Numbered from the stretch's first letter, positions 16,519 to 25,653 are shown. The stretch: DNA of 64,000 nucleotides from Salidesulfovibrio onnuriiensis (GCF_008001235.1 NZ_CP040751.1:665001-729000); one strand, 5' to 3'. Numbers and translations are program-made. The notes: generated by a model not told the origin, from the letters alone.

Positions 16519-17478
16519 CTAGGACCGGACCTCGATGCCCCGTTCGCCCAGCAGCTCGATGGCCAGGGCGGCCATCTTGTCCATGTCCGGCTTGGCCACC
16601 TGGGCGTCGGCGCGCACGGATTCCCCCTTGTGCCGCAGTTCGTCGGTGATGATGGAGGAATAGAGGATCACGGGAAGCTGGCTCAGTTCCGGGTCCTCCT
16701 TGATGTTCTTGGTCAGGGTGAATCCGTCCATGCGCGGCATCTCGATGTCCGCGATGATGATGTCCAGGTAGTCCCGGATGGTCTTTCCTTCCTCCGAGGC
16801 CTGCTCCTTGAGGGCCCGGAGCTTGAGCAGGGCGTCCTCGCCCGTGTTGGTGAGCCGGATGTCGAAGTTGGCGGCCTCCAGGTTGTTCTTGAGCATGGCC
16901 CGGATGGTGGCGGAATCGTCGGCCACCAGTGCGCGGAGCTGGCGGGCGGCCTGCACGTCGCTGGTCCAGGCGGCCAGGGTGGAGGTGGGATCCAGGTCCG
17001 AGAGGATGTGTTCCAGGTCCAGGAGCTGGATGAAGTGTTCGTGGATGTCCACCAGGCCGATGATGGTGTTCTGATCAAAGGAATTGAGCATGCCCTGGGG
17101 CGGGATGACTTCGGGCCAGCCCACGCGGTGGATCTCGGTGACCCCCGAAACCAGGAATCCGGTCACGGCCTGGCTGAATTCGGTGACGATGACCACATCG
17201 TCCTCCTTTTTCACCCGGTCCATGCCCAGCCAGTTGGAGAGGTCCAGCACGGGCAGGATGTGCCCGCGCAGGGGGATGGTGCCCATGAAGCACGGGTGCG
17301 GCGCGGATTCGGGCGGTTCCAGGTTCGGGCTCTCGATGACCTGCATGACCTTGGCCACATTGACGCCGAAGTGGCACGGCTGCGGTTTTCCGTGCCTGTC
17401 GGCCTCGTCGATGAAAAATTCCAGTATTTCAAGCTCATTGGTCCCGGTTTCCAGGAGTATTTCCTTGTTGTTTTCCAT
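16519..17478 (-). CDS. cheV: Chemotaxis coupling protein CheV (CheW plus receiver)
   Basis: A 319-residue CheV. Residues about 15-170 are a CheW coupling domain (FGVNVAKVMQVIE, MGTIPLRGHILPVLDLSNWLG). About 180-310 is a receiver (LVADDSATIRAML, IIIADIEMPRMDG with the phosphorylation site, and the late Lys in VAKPDMDK). CheV links chemoreceptors to CheA, and receiver phosphorylation is thought to tune adaptation. GGAGG precedes the ATG. No other che genes are adjacent. A chemoreceptor gene lies at 51089, interrupted by an amber codon. Confidence 0.94.
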   Translation of the reverse strand: MENNKEILLETGTNELEILEFFIDEADRHGKPQPCHFGVNVAKVMQVIESPNLEPPESAPHPCFMGTIPLRGHILPVLDLSNWLGMDRVKKEDDVVIVTEFSQAVTGFLVSGVTEIHRVGWPEVIPPQGMLNSFDQNTIIGLVDIHEHFIQLLDLEHILSDLDPTSTLAAWTSDVQAARQLRALVADDSATIRAMLKNNLEAANFDIRLTNTGEDALLKLRALKEQASEEGKTIRDYLDIIIADIEMPRMDGFTLTKNIKEDPELSQLPVILYSSIITDELRHKGESVRADAQVAKPDMDKMAALAIELLGERGIEVRS

Positions 17479-17673
17479 TCCTGCCTCCAGGGTTGGGTAT
17501 CGGGTATTCTATGGCTAGTATCCAGAATAGAACAGTTGTACTTGTGAGGGAAGTATAATCGTCATTCTTGCCTTGCCCCGGGGTGTGGATTTTTGCGCGA
17601 CATCCATGTACGTCTGAATGAATACGTGAAAAAATCACCCCTGTGACGGGCATATAACCATGAAGGATTTTTG

Positions 17674-18549
17674 ATGATCGATCTGCATACCCATTCCACG
17701 GCATCGGACGGAACGGACAGCCCCCGGGAGCTGGTCCGCAAGGCGGCGGAAATCGGCCTCGAAGCGCTGGCCCTCACGGACCACGACACGCTCCAGGGAC
17801 TGCCCGAGGCTCTGGAGGCGGGGCGGGAATTCGGCGTGGAGGTGGTGCCGGGCTGCGAGCTGAGCGTGGAATCCCCGGAGGGCGTGGGATGGATCCATAT
17901 CGTGGGCCTGTGGATCCCGGAGGAGGCCGAGCCGCTGCAGCGGGCCTTTGACTGGGTCATCGAGGGGAGAGAGACCCGCAACCACGAGATCATCGCCAGG
18001 CTGCGCAAGCTGGGCATCAACATCACCTACGACAACGTGGTGGCCCGGGCCGGGGGCACGGTGGGCCGCCCGCACATCGCCCAGGAGCTGCTTTCCCTGG
18101 GAGTGGTGGAAAGCGTGCAGCACGCCTTCGGCCAATATCTGGGCGACAACGGCAGGGCCTACGTGCCCAAGCGCAAGCTGAGCCGCGAGCAGGCCATCGG
18201 CGTGCTCCGGGAGGTGGGAGCCACCTCGATCCTGGCCCATCCCTTCATGCTGGGCCCGTCTCCGGCCCTTGTGGAAAGCATTGTCGGGGGGCTCAAGGAC
18301 ATGGGCCTGGACGGCATGGAGGTGTTCTACACCGAGCACGACGAGTCGGCCACCAAGCTTTTCGGCAGGCTGGCGGACAAGTTTGGGCTGCTCAAGAGCG
18401 GAGGGTCCGATTACCACGGCCACGTCAAGCCCGGCACCAAGCTGGGCGTGGGCAAGGACAACCTGGATATATCCTATGACCTGCTGGAGGCCATGAAAGA
18501 GGCCCGGCGCGCCCGGGGCCAGTGGGTCACGGAGCGGATCGGCGGGTAG
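17674..18549 (+). CDS. PHP-domain phosphoesterase (RNase AM / YciV-like)
   Basis: A 291-residue metal-dependent phosphoesterase. Key PHP residues are visible: DLHTHSTASDG (first HxH), LTDHDT (motif II), GCELSVE, LAHPFM (motif with His), and SGGSDYHGH near the C-terminus. The length and layout match the bacterial group that removes 3'-phosphate from 3',5'-nucleoside bisphosphates and trims 5' ends of RNA. ATG 17674 follows GAAGGA; a TTG immediately upstream would add one residue. It is divergent from cheV and has no operon partner. Confidence 0.88.
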   Translation: MIDLHTHSTASDGTDSPRELVRKAAEIGLEALALTDHDTLQGLPEALEAGREFGVEVVPGCELSVESPEGVGWIHIVGLWIPEEAEPLQRAFDWVIEGRETRNHEIIARLRKLGINITYDNVVARAGGTVGRPHIAQELLSLGVVESVQHAFGQYLGDNGRAYVPKRKLSREQAIGVLREVGATSILAHPFMLGPSPALVESIVGGLKDMGLDGMEVFYTEHDESATKLFGRLADKFGLLKSGGSDYHGHVKPGTKLGVGKDNLDISYDLLEAMKEARRARGQWVTERIGG

Positions 18550-18648
18550 GATCTTGTTTCGGCGTCATCCTGTTTCCGTTCCGGCGGTCGGCAGGCAAGG
18601 CTTTTCACGGCTCCGGCAATACGTTATCGTTTCATGACAGGAGATCGC

Positions 18649-19080
18649 ATGCCGACATCTCAGACTGTTGAAACGCACTATCTGCTCAAGGGAGCTCCGG
18701 AACCGAACCGGGATTCCCCCCGGCCGGAAGAGGGACTCGACGACGGCCAGGGCGGCAGGCGCGTGTTCATCTGCCGTTCCTGCGGCAACCGCATAACCTC
18801 CGCCGCAGCGGCCATGGCCGTGAACGGCAAGCACAAGCACACCTTTTTCAATCCCCATGGCTATGTCTTCGAACTGGGCTGCTTCTCCTCCGCCCCGGGC
18901 ACCATCCGCGTGGGTCCCGCCTCCCCGGAATTCACCTGGTTTTCGGGCCACACCTGGCAGACCCTTGTCTGCGGCCGGTGCAACATCCATATCGGATGGC
19001 ACTACCAGGCCGACTCCGGCTCCGGATTCTACGGCCTTATCCTTCCCCAGGTGGCAGAGGTGGACGAGGACGGCGCATGA
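18649..19080 (+). CDS. Bacterial cereblon-like CULT-domain protein
   Basis: A 143-residue protein that is almost only a CULT domain, the thalidomide-binding fold of eukaryotic cereblon. Zinc-ligand pairs are Cys42/Cys45 (CRSCGN) and Cys108/Cys111 (CGRCNIHIGWHY). FFNPHGYVFE matches the conserved NPHGYVxE. The aromatic cage is complete: Trp97 and Trp103 in FTWFSGHTW and Trp117 in HIGW, followed by GFYGLI. Bacterial single-domain CULT proteins are known to bind uridine and immunomodulatory imides in vitro, but their native role is unresolved. The first 38 residues are not conserved in character. ATG 18649 has AGGAG upstream, preferred over 18634. It stands alone between the PHP gene and a solute-binding protein. 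Confidence 0.88.
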   Translation: MPTSQTVETHYLLKGAPEPNRDSPRPEEGLDDGQGGRRVFICRSCGNRITSAAAAMAVNGKHKHTFFNPHGYVFELGCFSSAPGTIRVGPASPEFTWFSGHTWQTLVCGRCNIHIGWHYQADSGSGFYGLILPQVAEVDEDGA

Positions 19081-19260
19081 TAATCATGGGCTTTTCCAAC
19101 CGGCGGATCGCCTTTTCCCCGCACCCCTGTTATCCTGATCCCCGGCCGTGAAGCGTCCGTTGCTGGGGCCTGAGATCGCAACGTATTAGAAACAATAATA
19201 ATTGCCTGGCGCTATGCCCTGAACTATGTCTTTCCAAAAAAGGTGGCGGGTGTTTTGGGA

Positions 19261-20058
19261 GTGAAGCAGTCGGTTTTCCTTGTGGCCGCGGTCCTGGCGG
19301 CGCTTCTCCTGGCAGGCGGTGCATGGGCCCAGTCCGAGCGCAATCTGTTGTTCGTGTATGAGGACAAACCCAATTCCGACCGCTGTCTGGGGAGCGGCAC
19401 GGCCATTCCCTGGGAAAAGCCCGGCCTTTCCGTGGAGCTCATGGTCATGACCGCCCGCAGGCTGGGTATCAATCTCAAGCTGCAGCGCATGCCCTGGAAG
19501 CGGTGCAAGTACATGCTTCAGCATGGCTTGGCCGAGGGCATGTTCCACACCAGTTATGATGAAGAGCGGACCCAGTACGCCCTGTATCCCATGAAGAACG
19601 GCAGCCCCGACCCTTCCCGCGCCGTGTTTTCCCAGTCCTATTATTTCTATACCACCAAGACCGACCATGTGGATTGGGACGGCATGGAACTGCGCAACCT
19701 GGGCGCCAGGCCCGTGGGCATTTCCATGGGCTATTCCATTGCCAATGACCTTCAGGAGCTTGGTATCCGCTATGTGGAGTTCGTTGACCAGGAGACCAGC
19801 CTGGTCAGCCTGGTCGAGGGCCGGGTGGCCGCCGTTGCCGACCTGGGCACCATGACCGACCCCATCATCAAGGCCAGCAGCCGCCGTTTTCAGACCGTCA
19901 GGAAGCTGGATCCGCCCCTCAGGACCAAGCCCTATTTCCTGGTTTTTTCCCGCAAGCTGGGCCTGGAGGATCCCCCGCTGGCCGACCTGTTCTGGAAGAC
20001 CATGAAGGAAGTGGAGGCCTCCTCCGCCTTTCGCGAGCGGGAGAAGCTCTACCGGTAG
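19261..20058 (+). CDS. Periplasmic solute-binding protein, family 3-like (orphan)
   Basis: A 265-residue protein with a Sec signal peptide (KQSVFLVAAVLAALLLAGG, then AWA cleavage) and the two-lobe pattern of family-3 binding proteins (VELMVMTARRLGINLKLQ, MPWKRCKYMLQHGLAEGM, GISMGYSIANDLQELG). The start is uncertain. GTG 19261 begins the signal peptide directly; GTG 19243 would add six residues and lacks a clear ribosome binding site. Like the gene at 6762, it has no transporter partner nearby and may act as a sensor or serve a remote ABC system. Confidence 0.76.
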   Translation: MKQSVFLVAAVLAALLLAGGAWAQSERNLLFVYEDKPNSDRCLGSGTAIPWEKPGLSVELMVMTARRLGINLKLQRMPWKRCKYMLQHGLAEGMFHTSYDEERTQYALYPMKNGSPDPSRAVFSQSYYFYTTKTDHVDWDGMELRNLGARPVGISMGYSIANDLQELGIRYVEFVDQETSLVSLVEGRVAAVADLGTMTDPIIKASSRRFQTVRKLDPPLRTKPYFLVFSRKLGLEDPPLADLFWKTMKEVEASSAFREREKLYR

Positions 20059-20102
20059 CCGCCGTTCTTGACGGTCATGCCGCCCCGGCCTACAAGTCCG
20101 CC

Positions 20103-20729
20103 ATGTCCAGCCGTTACCTGATCCCGGCCGTTTCCCGTCACCGCGTGGAGGAGAGCATCAAGCGCTCGAGGTTCATCGCCACCCTGGCGCACGTGCAGTG
20201 CCCGGAGGAGGCCCGCGCGTTTGTGGCCGAGATCAAGGAGGAATTCCCGGACGCCACGCACAATTGCTGGGCCTTTGCGGCCGGTTCCCCCGGCGAAACC
20301 GCCCATGTGGGGCTGAGCGACGACGGCGAGCCCCACGGCACGGCCGGCAAGCCCATGCTGAATGCCCTGCTGCATTCGGGCGTGGGCGAGATCGCGGCCG
20401 TGGTCACCCGCTACTTCGGGGGCGTCAAGCTCGGCACGGGCGGGCTGGTGCGCGCCTATTCCGGCCTGGTCAGCCTGGGGCTGGAGTCCCTGCCGACCAA
20501 GGAAAAGGTGGAGCTTTCCCTGGTGCAGGCCGTCATTCCCTATACCTTTGTCACCCTGTTCAAGCGCATGCTTCCCGACTTTGAGGCCGAGGTAGCGGAG
20601 GAATCCTTCGAGGTGGACGCCTCCTTTCTCGTGCGGCTTCCGTCGGAGCATGTCCGGGCCTTTGAAAAGGAGCTCCTGGACATGACCAAGGGCGAAGCGC
20701 TTTTTTCCCCTTCGCAAGAGCACCCCTGA
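20103..20729 (+). CDS. yigZ: YigZ/IMPACT-family protein
   Basis: A 208-residue protein. The N-terminal UPF0029 domain (about 1-115) has the signature DDGEPHGTAGKPML and the strongly conserved TRYFGGVKLGTGGL. The C-terminal part is the EF-G domain V-like region of the family. Eukaryotic IMPACT modulates Gcn2; the bacterial protein has been linked to ribosome rescue or quality control without a settled mechanism. Codon use matches neighbours. No strong Shine-Dalgarno precedes the ATG. Confidence 0.9.
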   Translation: MSSRYLIPAVSRHRVEESIKRSRFIATLAHVQCPEEARAFVAEIKEEFPDATHNCWAFAAGSPGETAHVGLSDDGEPHGTAGKPMLNALLHSGVGEIAAVVTRYFGGVKLGTGGLVRAYSGLVSLGLESLPTKEKVELSLVQAVIPYTFVTLFKRMLPDFEAEVAEESFEVDASFLVRLPSEHVRAFEKELLDMTKGEALFSPSQEHP

Positions 20730-20837
20730 TTGCCATTTATTCCATTGAGGAGTAGAGCAGAACAAACTGGAGTCTTATTTGTTGCTGTTTGCCTGGTGTG
20801 TAAAAGAGCAAACATTTCAATGTGACAAATAAAGCGA

Positions 20838-20870
20838 CCCGGCCTTGCGGCCGCTGAAATCATTTTCAGC
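20838..20870. promoter_or_regulatory. Inverted repeats upstream of cstA
   Basis: Two short hairpins stand about 130 bp before cstA: GGCC-TTGC-GGCC (20841-20852) and GCTGAAA-TCAT-TTTCAGC (20853-20870). An incomplete CRP-like half site TGTGA lies at 20821-20825. The spacer of 262 bp is long for this window, suggesting regulation of cstA, but no regulator can be assigned. Confidence 0.3.
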
Positions 20871-20991
20871 GTCATGGTTGCTTTCCAGAAGTGTGCATCC
20901 GGAGCGATCCGGAGGATGTTTGACATATGGTCCGGGACCAACCGCCGTGTGGGGCGGCGTGAAGACGCAAACACCAAACCAAGGGGGCTTT

Positions 20992-22725
20992 ATGAACTCG
21001 CTGGTTATTGCAGCGTTGTGTTTCGTAGGCTATTTCGTGGCCTACCACACCTATGGGAAATTCCTTTCCAAGAAAATTTTCAAAATCGATGAGGCGTTGG
21101 AGTGCCCGAGTTGCGCGTTGCAGGACGACGTCGACTACGTGCCCACCAAAAAGGAAGTGCTTTTCGGGCACCATTTCACTTCCATCGCCGGCCTGGGGCC
21201 TATTGTCGGTCCGGCCATCGCCATTATATGGGGCTGGGTACCGGCCGTGATCTGGGTCTTCCTGGGCTCCATCTTCATGGGCGCGGTGCATGACTTCGGC
21301 GCACTCATGGTCAGCCTGCGCAACAAGGGCCGTTCCGTGGGCGACGTGGCCTCCAGCCTCATCAGCCACCGCGTGCGTTCCCTGTTCCTGCTGATCATCT
21401 TTTTCGAACTGCTCATCGTCATCGCGGTGTTCGCGCTGATTATCGGCATTCTTTTCAACATGTATCCCGCATCGGTCATCCCGGTCTGGGGCGAAATCCC
21501 CATCGCCGTGCTGCTGGGCTACCTGATCTACAAGAAGGGCCACGGCCACACCATGTGGGGCATCGTTGCGCTCATCACCATGTACGTCACCGTGGTCATC
21601 GGCGCGTACTATCCCATCAGCCTGCCCGCCATCGGCAGCCTGAACCCCATCGTGATCTGGGTGCTGATCATGTTGGCCTACGCCTACATCGCATCCGTGC
21701 TGCCGGTCACCACGCTGCTGCAGCCCCGCGACTACATCAACGGCCACCAGCTTCTGGTCGCCCTGGCCCTGCTCGGCGTGGGCGCGGTCGTGGCCCATCC
21801 CGACTTCGTTGCCCCGGCCATCAATGTCGCGCCTGAAGGCGCGCCCCCGGTCCTGCCCTTCCTGTTCGTGGTCATCGCCTGCGGCGCAATCTCCGGCTTT
21901 CATTCCCTGGTTTCCTCGGGCACCAGCGCCAAACAGTGCGAATCCGAAAAGGACTGCCAGTTCATCGGGTACGGGTCCATGCTGACGGAAGCGGGTCTTT
22001 CCACCCTGGTCATCATCGCCGTGGGCGCGGGCATCGGCCTGGGTCTGAGCACCGCCGACGGCGGCATGCTCACCGGCACCGAAGCCTTCACCACTCACTA
22101 TGCCTCCTGGTCTTCCGCCGCGGGCCTGGGTGCCAAGCTCAAGGCCTTTGTAGAAGGTTCGGCCAACCTCATGGCTTCCTACGGCATTCCCAAGAACATC
22201 TCCCTGGCCATCATGGGCGTGTTCCTGGTGAGCTTCGCGGCCACCACCCTGGACAGCGCCACCCGCATCCAGCGCTACGTGGTGGGTGAGCTGGCCCAGG
22301 CATACAAGATGCCCGCACTGGCCAAGCCGCACGCCGCCACCCTCATCGCCGTGGGCACCGCCGCCGTGCTGTGCTTCAACGGAGGTTTCGGCATCGCCGA
22401 GGTCAAGAAGGGGGCACTGGCCCTGTGGCCGCTGTTCGGCACCGTGAACCAGCTCATGGCCGCCATGGCCCTGCTGGTGATCACCGTGTACCTGGCGCGG
22501 CGCAAGGCCCCGTCCATCGTCACGGCCATTCCCCTGGTGTTCATGATCGTCATGACCGCCTGGGCCATGATCTACAACCTCCAGGATTTCATGGCCAAGG
22601 ACAACATGATGCTCTTCGCCATCGGGCTCATCGTCCTGCTGCTGGAGTTCTGGATGATCGTGGAGACCCTCATCGTCATGAAGAAGGTCATGGCCGATCC
22701 CGAACCCGTGGAGGACTGCGCCTAG
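20992..22725 (+). CDS. cstA: Carbon starvation protein CstA-family transporter
   Basis: A 577-residue polytopic inner-membrane protein. It carries the family signature region GHHFTSIAGLGPIVGPAIA near residues 58-76, HDFGALMVSLRNKGRSVG, and FHSLVSSGTSAKQ, the core CstA motif. Relatives import peptides or pyruvate when carbon is limiting. It is shorter than the roughly 700-residue enterobacterial CstA/BtsT, as usual for the short CstA group in anaerobes. ATG 20992 follows AAGGGGG; an upstream in-frame start at 20845 would add 49 non-family residues and is rejected. A terminator follows. Confidence 0.92.
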   Translation: MNSLVIAALCFVGYFVAYHTYGKFLSKKIFKIDEALECPSCALQDDVDYVPTKKEVLFGHHFTSIAGLGPIVGPAIAIIWGWVPAVIWVFLGSIFMGAVHDFGALMVSLRNKGRSVGDVASSLISHRVRSLFLLIIFFELLIVIAVFALIIGILFNMYPASVIPVWGEIPIAVLLGYLIYKKGHGHTMWGIVALITMYVTVVIGAYYPISLPAIGSLNPIVIWVLIMLAYAYIASVLPVTTLLQPRDYINGHQLLVALALLGVGAVVAHPDFVAPAINVAPEGAPPVLPFLFVVIACGAISGFHSLVSSGTSAKQCESEKDCQFIGYGSMLTEAGLSTLVIIAVGAGIGLGLSTADGGMLTGTEAFTTHYASWSSAAGLGAKLKAFVEGSANLMASYGIPKNISLAIMGVFLVSFAATTLDSATRIQRYVVGELAQAYKMPALAKPHAATLIAVGTAAVLCFNGGFGIAEVKKGALALWPLFGTVNQLMAAMALLVITVYLARRKAPSIVTAIPLVFMIVMTAWAMIYNLQDFMAKDNMMLFAIGLIVLLLEFWMIVETLIVMKKVMADPEPVEDCA

Positions 22726-22748
22726 CGCAAGCCTGTCTGTGACCGATC

Positions 22749-22780
22749 AAGGCCGCCTTTGGGCGGCCTTTTCTTTTTTC
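22749..22780 (+). terminator. Rho-independent terminator of cstA
   Basis: AAGGCCGCC at 22749-22757 pairs with GGCGGCCTT at 22762-22770, followed by TTCTTTTTT. Confidence 0.87.
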
Positions 22781-22865
22781 ATGACAACCGGCTCGGATAG
22801 TTCACAGTTCATTGGAATTTTGCTAGCGTATAGAAAAATTCTAGAAACTGCGGTGGGGAGGCAGG

Positions 22866-23327
22866 ATGTCATTGCACAAGCTCAGGGCGGTCTTCAAGGA
22901 CTTGAACGACAAGTCGGACAAGGCGCGTGAGGCGGCCCTTTTCGAAATACAGGAACTCAAGAAGGATCTTACGGAACTGCAGCGGCATCTTTCCGGGCGC
23001 AAGCGGGAGACCTGCATCGTGCCCGAGGATCTGATCCGGTCCGCCTATGACATTTCCTATCACTACCGGGGCATGCAGCAGCGCCAGGCCATCCTGGCCG
23101 AGCTGCACGAGGAGATGGAGATCGCCGACGCCATGGAATACCTGGAGTCGCGCGGGGCCAAGATGTTGCAGCGTCCGTCCGGGTGGCACTGGACCAGTTC
23201 GCAGGACGAGCGGTTCCTGCTGCACGAGAACGACGCCATCGCGGCGGCGCAGAAGCTGCGCAAGCTCCTTGCCGGCGGCAAGCGCCGCAAGAAGGCCGCC
23301 AAGAAAAAAACGGTTTCCAAAAAATAG
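22866..23327 (+). CDS. Hypothetical coiled-coil protein with Lys-rich tail
   Basis: A 153-residue protein of no family I recognise. Residues 1-45 are charged and helical (KLRAVFKDLNDKSDKAREAA, ELKKDLTELQRHL), likely a coiled coil. The middle is mixed. The end is very basic (GGKRRKKAAKKKTVSKK), like histone-H1-type or nucleic-acid-binding tails. There is no signal peptide. GGGGAGG lies before the ATG and a terminator follows, so it is a real single-gene unit. A DNA- or RNA-binding role is only suggested by the tail. Confidence 0.75.
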   Translation: MSLHKLRAVFKDLNDKSDKAREAALFEIQELKKDLTELQRHLSGRKRETCIVPEDLIRSAYDISYHYRGMQQRQAILAELHEEMEIADAMEYLESRGAKMLQRPSGWHWTSSQDERFLLHENDAIAAAQKLRKLLAGGKRRKKAAKKKTVSKK

Positions 23328-23362
23328 AGGCTTGGGGAGAACGTCCATCCTCTCCCCATAAG

Positions 23363-23400
23363 AAAGCCTCTGCCGTGGCGGTCATGGCAGAGGCTTTTTT
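23363..23400 (+). terminator. Rho-independent terminator
   Basis: AAAGCCTCTGCC at 23363-23374 pairs with GGCAGAGGCTTT at 23386-23397, followed by T residues. A smaller hairpin GGGGAGA/TCTCCCC lies just before it at 23335-23357. Confidence 0.87.
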
Positions 23401-23482
23401 GCTGGGTTCATTATCATAGAGCGGACAAGAGCTCGCTGCAAATCCGTATCCCAGTTCCTTCCCGCTGTTTCCGAACCAATCA

Positions 23483-24019
23483 ATGAGTAATCAGGTCATG
23501 CTGACGAACACATATTTCCTGAAATCAGAGCGGATGGGCTTTCGGTGCTGGGGCATGGAAGACCTGGATCTGGCCGTTTCCCTGTGGGGAGATCCCGAGG
23601 TCACGCGGTTCATCGATGCGCGTGGGGAGTTGCGCAAGGATCTGGTCAGGGAAAGGCTGGAACAGGAAATCCTGAGGCACAAGGAGTCTGGCGTGCAGTA
23701 CTGGCCGATCTTTCGGCTGGAGGATGGCGAGTTCGTGGGCTGTTGCGGGCTGCGGTCCCATGACCGTGAGAGAGCCGTCCTCGAGATCGGATTTCATATC
23801 CGTCGCGCCCATTGGGGGCAGGGATACGCCACCGAGGCGGCGCGCGCCGTCATTGCCTATGCGTTCGGCTCCTTGGGAGCTTCGGCGCTCTTTGCCGGGC
23901 ACAACCCCGCCAACACGGCTTCGGCCCGGCTGCTGGAAAAACTCGGCTTCGTTTATACCCACGACGAGTTCTACCCGCCCACCGGGCTGCTCCATCCATC
24001 CTATCTGCTGCAACCGTGA
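23483..24019 (+). CDS. GNAT-family N-acetyltransferase (RimJ/RimL-like)
   Basis: A 178-residue acetyl-CoA-dependent acetyltransferase. The cofactor-binding segment is visible as HIRRAHWGQGYATEAARAV, with the preceding strand AVLEIGFHI and the later NPANTASARLLEKLGF typical of the RimJ/RimL group that acetylates protein N-termini or small amines. The substrate is unknown. ATG 23483 has no good ribosome binding site; ATG 23498 (five residues later, after AGG) is an alternative start. Confidence 0.87.
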   Translation: MSNQVMLTNTYFLKSERMGFRCWGMEDLDLAVSLWGDPEVTRFIDARGELRKDLVRERLEQEILRHKESGVQYWPIFRLEDGEFVGCCGLRSHDRERAVLEIGFHIRRAHWGQGYATEAARAVIAYAFGSLGASALFAGHNPANTASARLLEKLGFVYTHDEFYPPTGLLHPSYLLQP

Positions 24020-24045
24020 AGCATCCGCTGTGCTAAGGGCTATTC

Positions 24046-24954
24046 TCAGCCCCTGTTTCCGCTTTTCTGCGTCACCCAGACACCGAGAAAGATGAGGGCC
24101 GCGGCGAGCATCTGCGTGGGCGAGAGGGTTTCGCCGAGAAAGACCCAGGCCACGGCCACGGCCACCACGGGCACGAGGTTGATGAACGCGGAGGCCCGGC
24201 TGGCCGGGATGCGTGCGATTCCGATGTTGTAGAGGCCGAAGGCCCCGAGGGTCACGAAGGTCCCCAGGTAGACGACCACGGGCAGGACGGTTCCCAATCC
24301 TTCGGGCATGTTCGTGACCAGCGGCCAGAGCCCGGGCAGGAAGAAGACCGCGCCGATGAAGGTCTGGATGGCCGTGAGCGTCCAGGGACCGAATGTGTCG
24401 CTGAGGCGCTTGACCAGCAGCATGTATCCGGCCGCGCAGACCATGGCCCCGAACTCCAGGAGATTGCCCAGGGCCGGGTTGGGGGCGTTCGCCGAAGGCG
24501 ACCCCGCCAGGGTCAGCCAGGCCACGCCTCCAACAGACAACAACAACCCGGCATAGGCACGCAGGGTGGTGGTTTCTGCCAGGAAGACGCGCGCGCCCAC
24601 GGCCACCATGATGGGCAGGGTGGCGGCGATGATGCCCGCCTGGGCCGAGGTGGTGTACTTGAGGGCGTAGGACTCCAGCAGGAAATAGAGGCAGGGCTGC
24701 AGAAGCGCCAGGGGGGCCAGCAGCTTCCAGTTCGCCCTGGTGGTTTTCCGGGGCAGCACCCGGCCGAGCATCGGCAGCAGGGCCAGGCTGCCGAAGATCA
24801 GGCGCAGCCACATGACCGTCCATGGCTCCAGGTAGGCCAGGACCGCCTTCATGGCCGGGAACGAGCTGCCCCAGAGCAGCACGGCCCCCAGTATGGCCAG
24901 GGTGGGCAGGACCTCGGTCTCGTGTTTTTTCGTCATGGCTATTGCTTTGGACAC
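24046..24954 (-). CDS. EamA-family (DMT superfamily) transporter
   Basis: A 302-residue inner-membrane protein with about ten transmembrane helices in two EamA repeats. The first opens ILGAVLLWGSSFPAMKAVLA; the second ends with the family-typical AWVFLGETLSPTQMLAAALI. Members export amino acids or metabolites. GTG 24954 follows AAAGGAG at six bases. It converges on the GNAT gene with 26 bp between stops. Confidence 0.9.
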   Translation of the reverse strand: MSKAIAMTKKHETEVLPTLAILGAVLLWGSSFPAMKAVLAYLEPWTVMWLRLIFGSLALLPMLGRVLPRKTTRANWKLLAPLALLQPCLYFLLESYALKYTTSAQAGIIAATLPIMVAVGARVFLAETTTLRAYAGLLLSVGGVAWLTLAGSPSANAPNPALGNLLEFGAMVCAAGYMLLVKRLSDTFGPWTLTAIQTFIGAVFFLPGLWPLVTNMPEGLGTVLPVVVYLGTFVTLGAFGLYNIGIARIPASRASAFINLVPVVAVAVAWVFLGETLSPTQMLAAALIFLGVWVTQKSGNRG

Positions 24955-25080
24955 TGTTTTCTCCTTTGTCTTTCCGCTGTGTAGTCCCGAACCGGCCCAT
25001 GGTCTTGCAGAAAATTGCTGACCGGAGATTGTTGCCGGATTGTAATGGATTGCGGTTCAGGATTCGGTATATGACAGGGC

Positions 25081-25653
25081 ATGACCTCTCTGGCCGACAT
25101 AGTTTCCACCTACGGGTACCTGGCCGTGGTGATCGGTACCATGCTCGAGGGTGAGATCGTGCTGGTGGTGGCCGGTTTCCTGGCTCACCAGGGCTACCTG
25201 AACATCGACGGGGTCATGCTCTGCGCCTTTTTCGGCAGCCTGACCGGCGACCAGTGTTTTTTCCTGCTGGGCCGGGGCAAGGGCGCGGAATTCCTGTCCA
25301 GGCGGCCCCATTGGCAGGCGCGCACCCAGCGCATCCGCACCATGCTCCATGAGCACAAGCGCAAGGTCATGCTCGGTTTCCGGTTCATGTACGGGCTGCG
25401 CAGCGTGGTTCCCTTGGTGCTCGGGGCCAGCGGCTTCCCGCTCAGGATGTTCATTGCCTACAATGCCATCGGGGCGGCCCTCTGGGCCGTGGTGGTCGGC
25501 TATGGCGGGTATTTCTTCGGCTATGCCCTGGAGGCCTTCTTCGATGACATCTCCAAATACGAACACTGGGTCATCGGAGCACTCGTCGTGGGCGGCATGG
25601 GCCTGTGGCTTTATCATCGGTTTCGGGAAAAGAAACGAAATCGAACAGCATAA
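25081..25653 (+). CDS. DedA-family membrane protein
   Basis: A 190-residue polytopic protein of the DedA/SNARE-associated family. It contains LEGEIVLVVAGFLAHQGYL near the N-terminus, GDQCFFLLGRGKG, and the conserved amphipathic FRFMYGLRSVVPLVLGASG with its essential Arg. DedA proteins include flippases for phosphatidylethanolamine and undecaprenyl phosphate; which lipid this one moves cannot be told. It overlaps no neighbour and ends in a very strong palindromic terminator. Confidence 0.9.
   Translation: MTSLADIVSTYGYLAVVIGTMLEGEIVLVVAGFLAHQGYLNIDGVMLCAFFGSLTGDQCFFLLGRGKGAEFLSRRPHWQARTQRIRTMLHEHKRKVMLGFRFMYGLRSVVPLVLGASGFPLRMFIAYNAIGAALWAVVVGYGGYFFGYALEAFFDDISKYEHWVIGALVVGGMGLWLYHRFREKKRNRTA

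Noticed and set aside
20730-20991. Sigma-54 promoter before cstA
   Set aside because: No GG/GC pair at -24/-12 spacing matched well enough.
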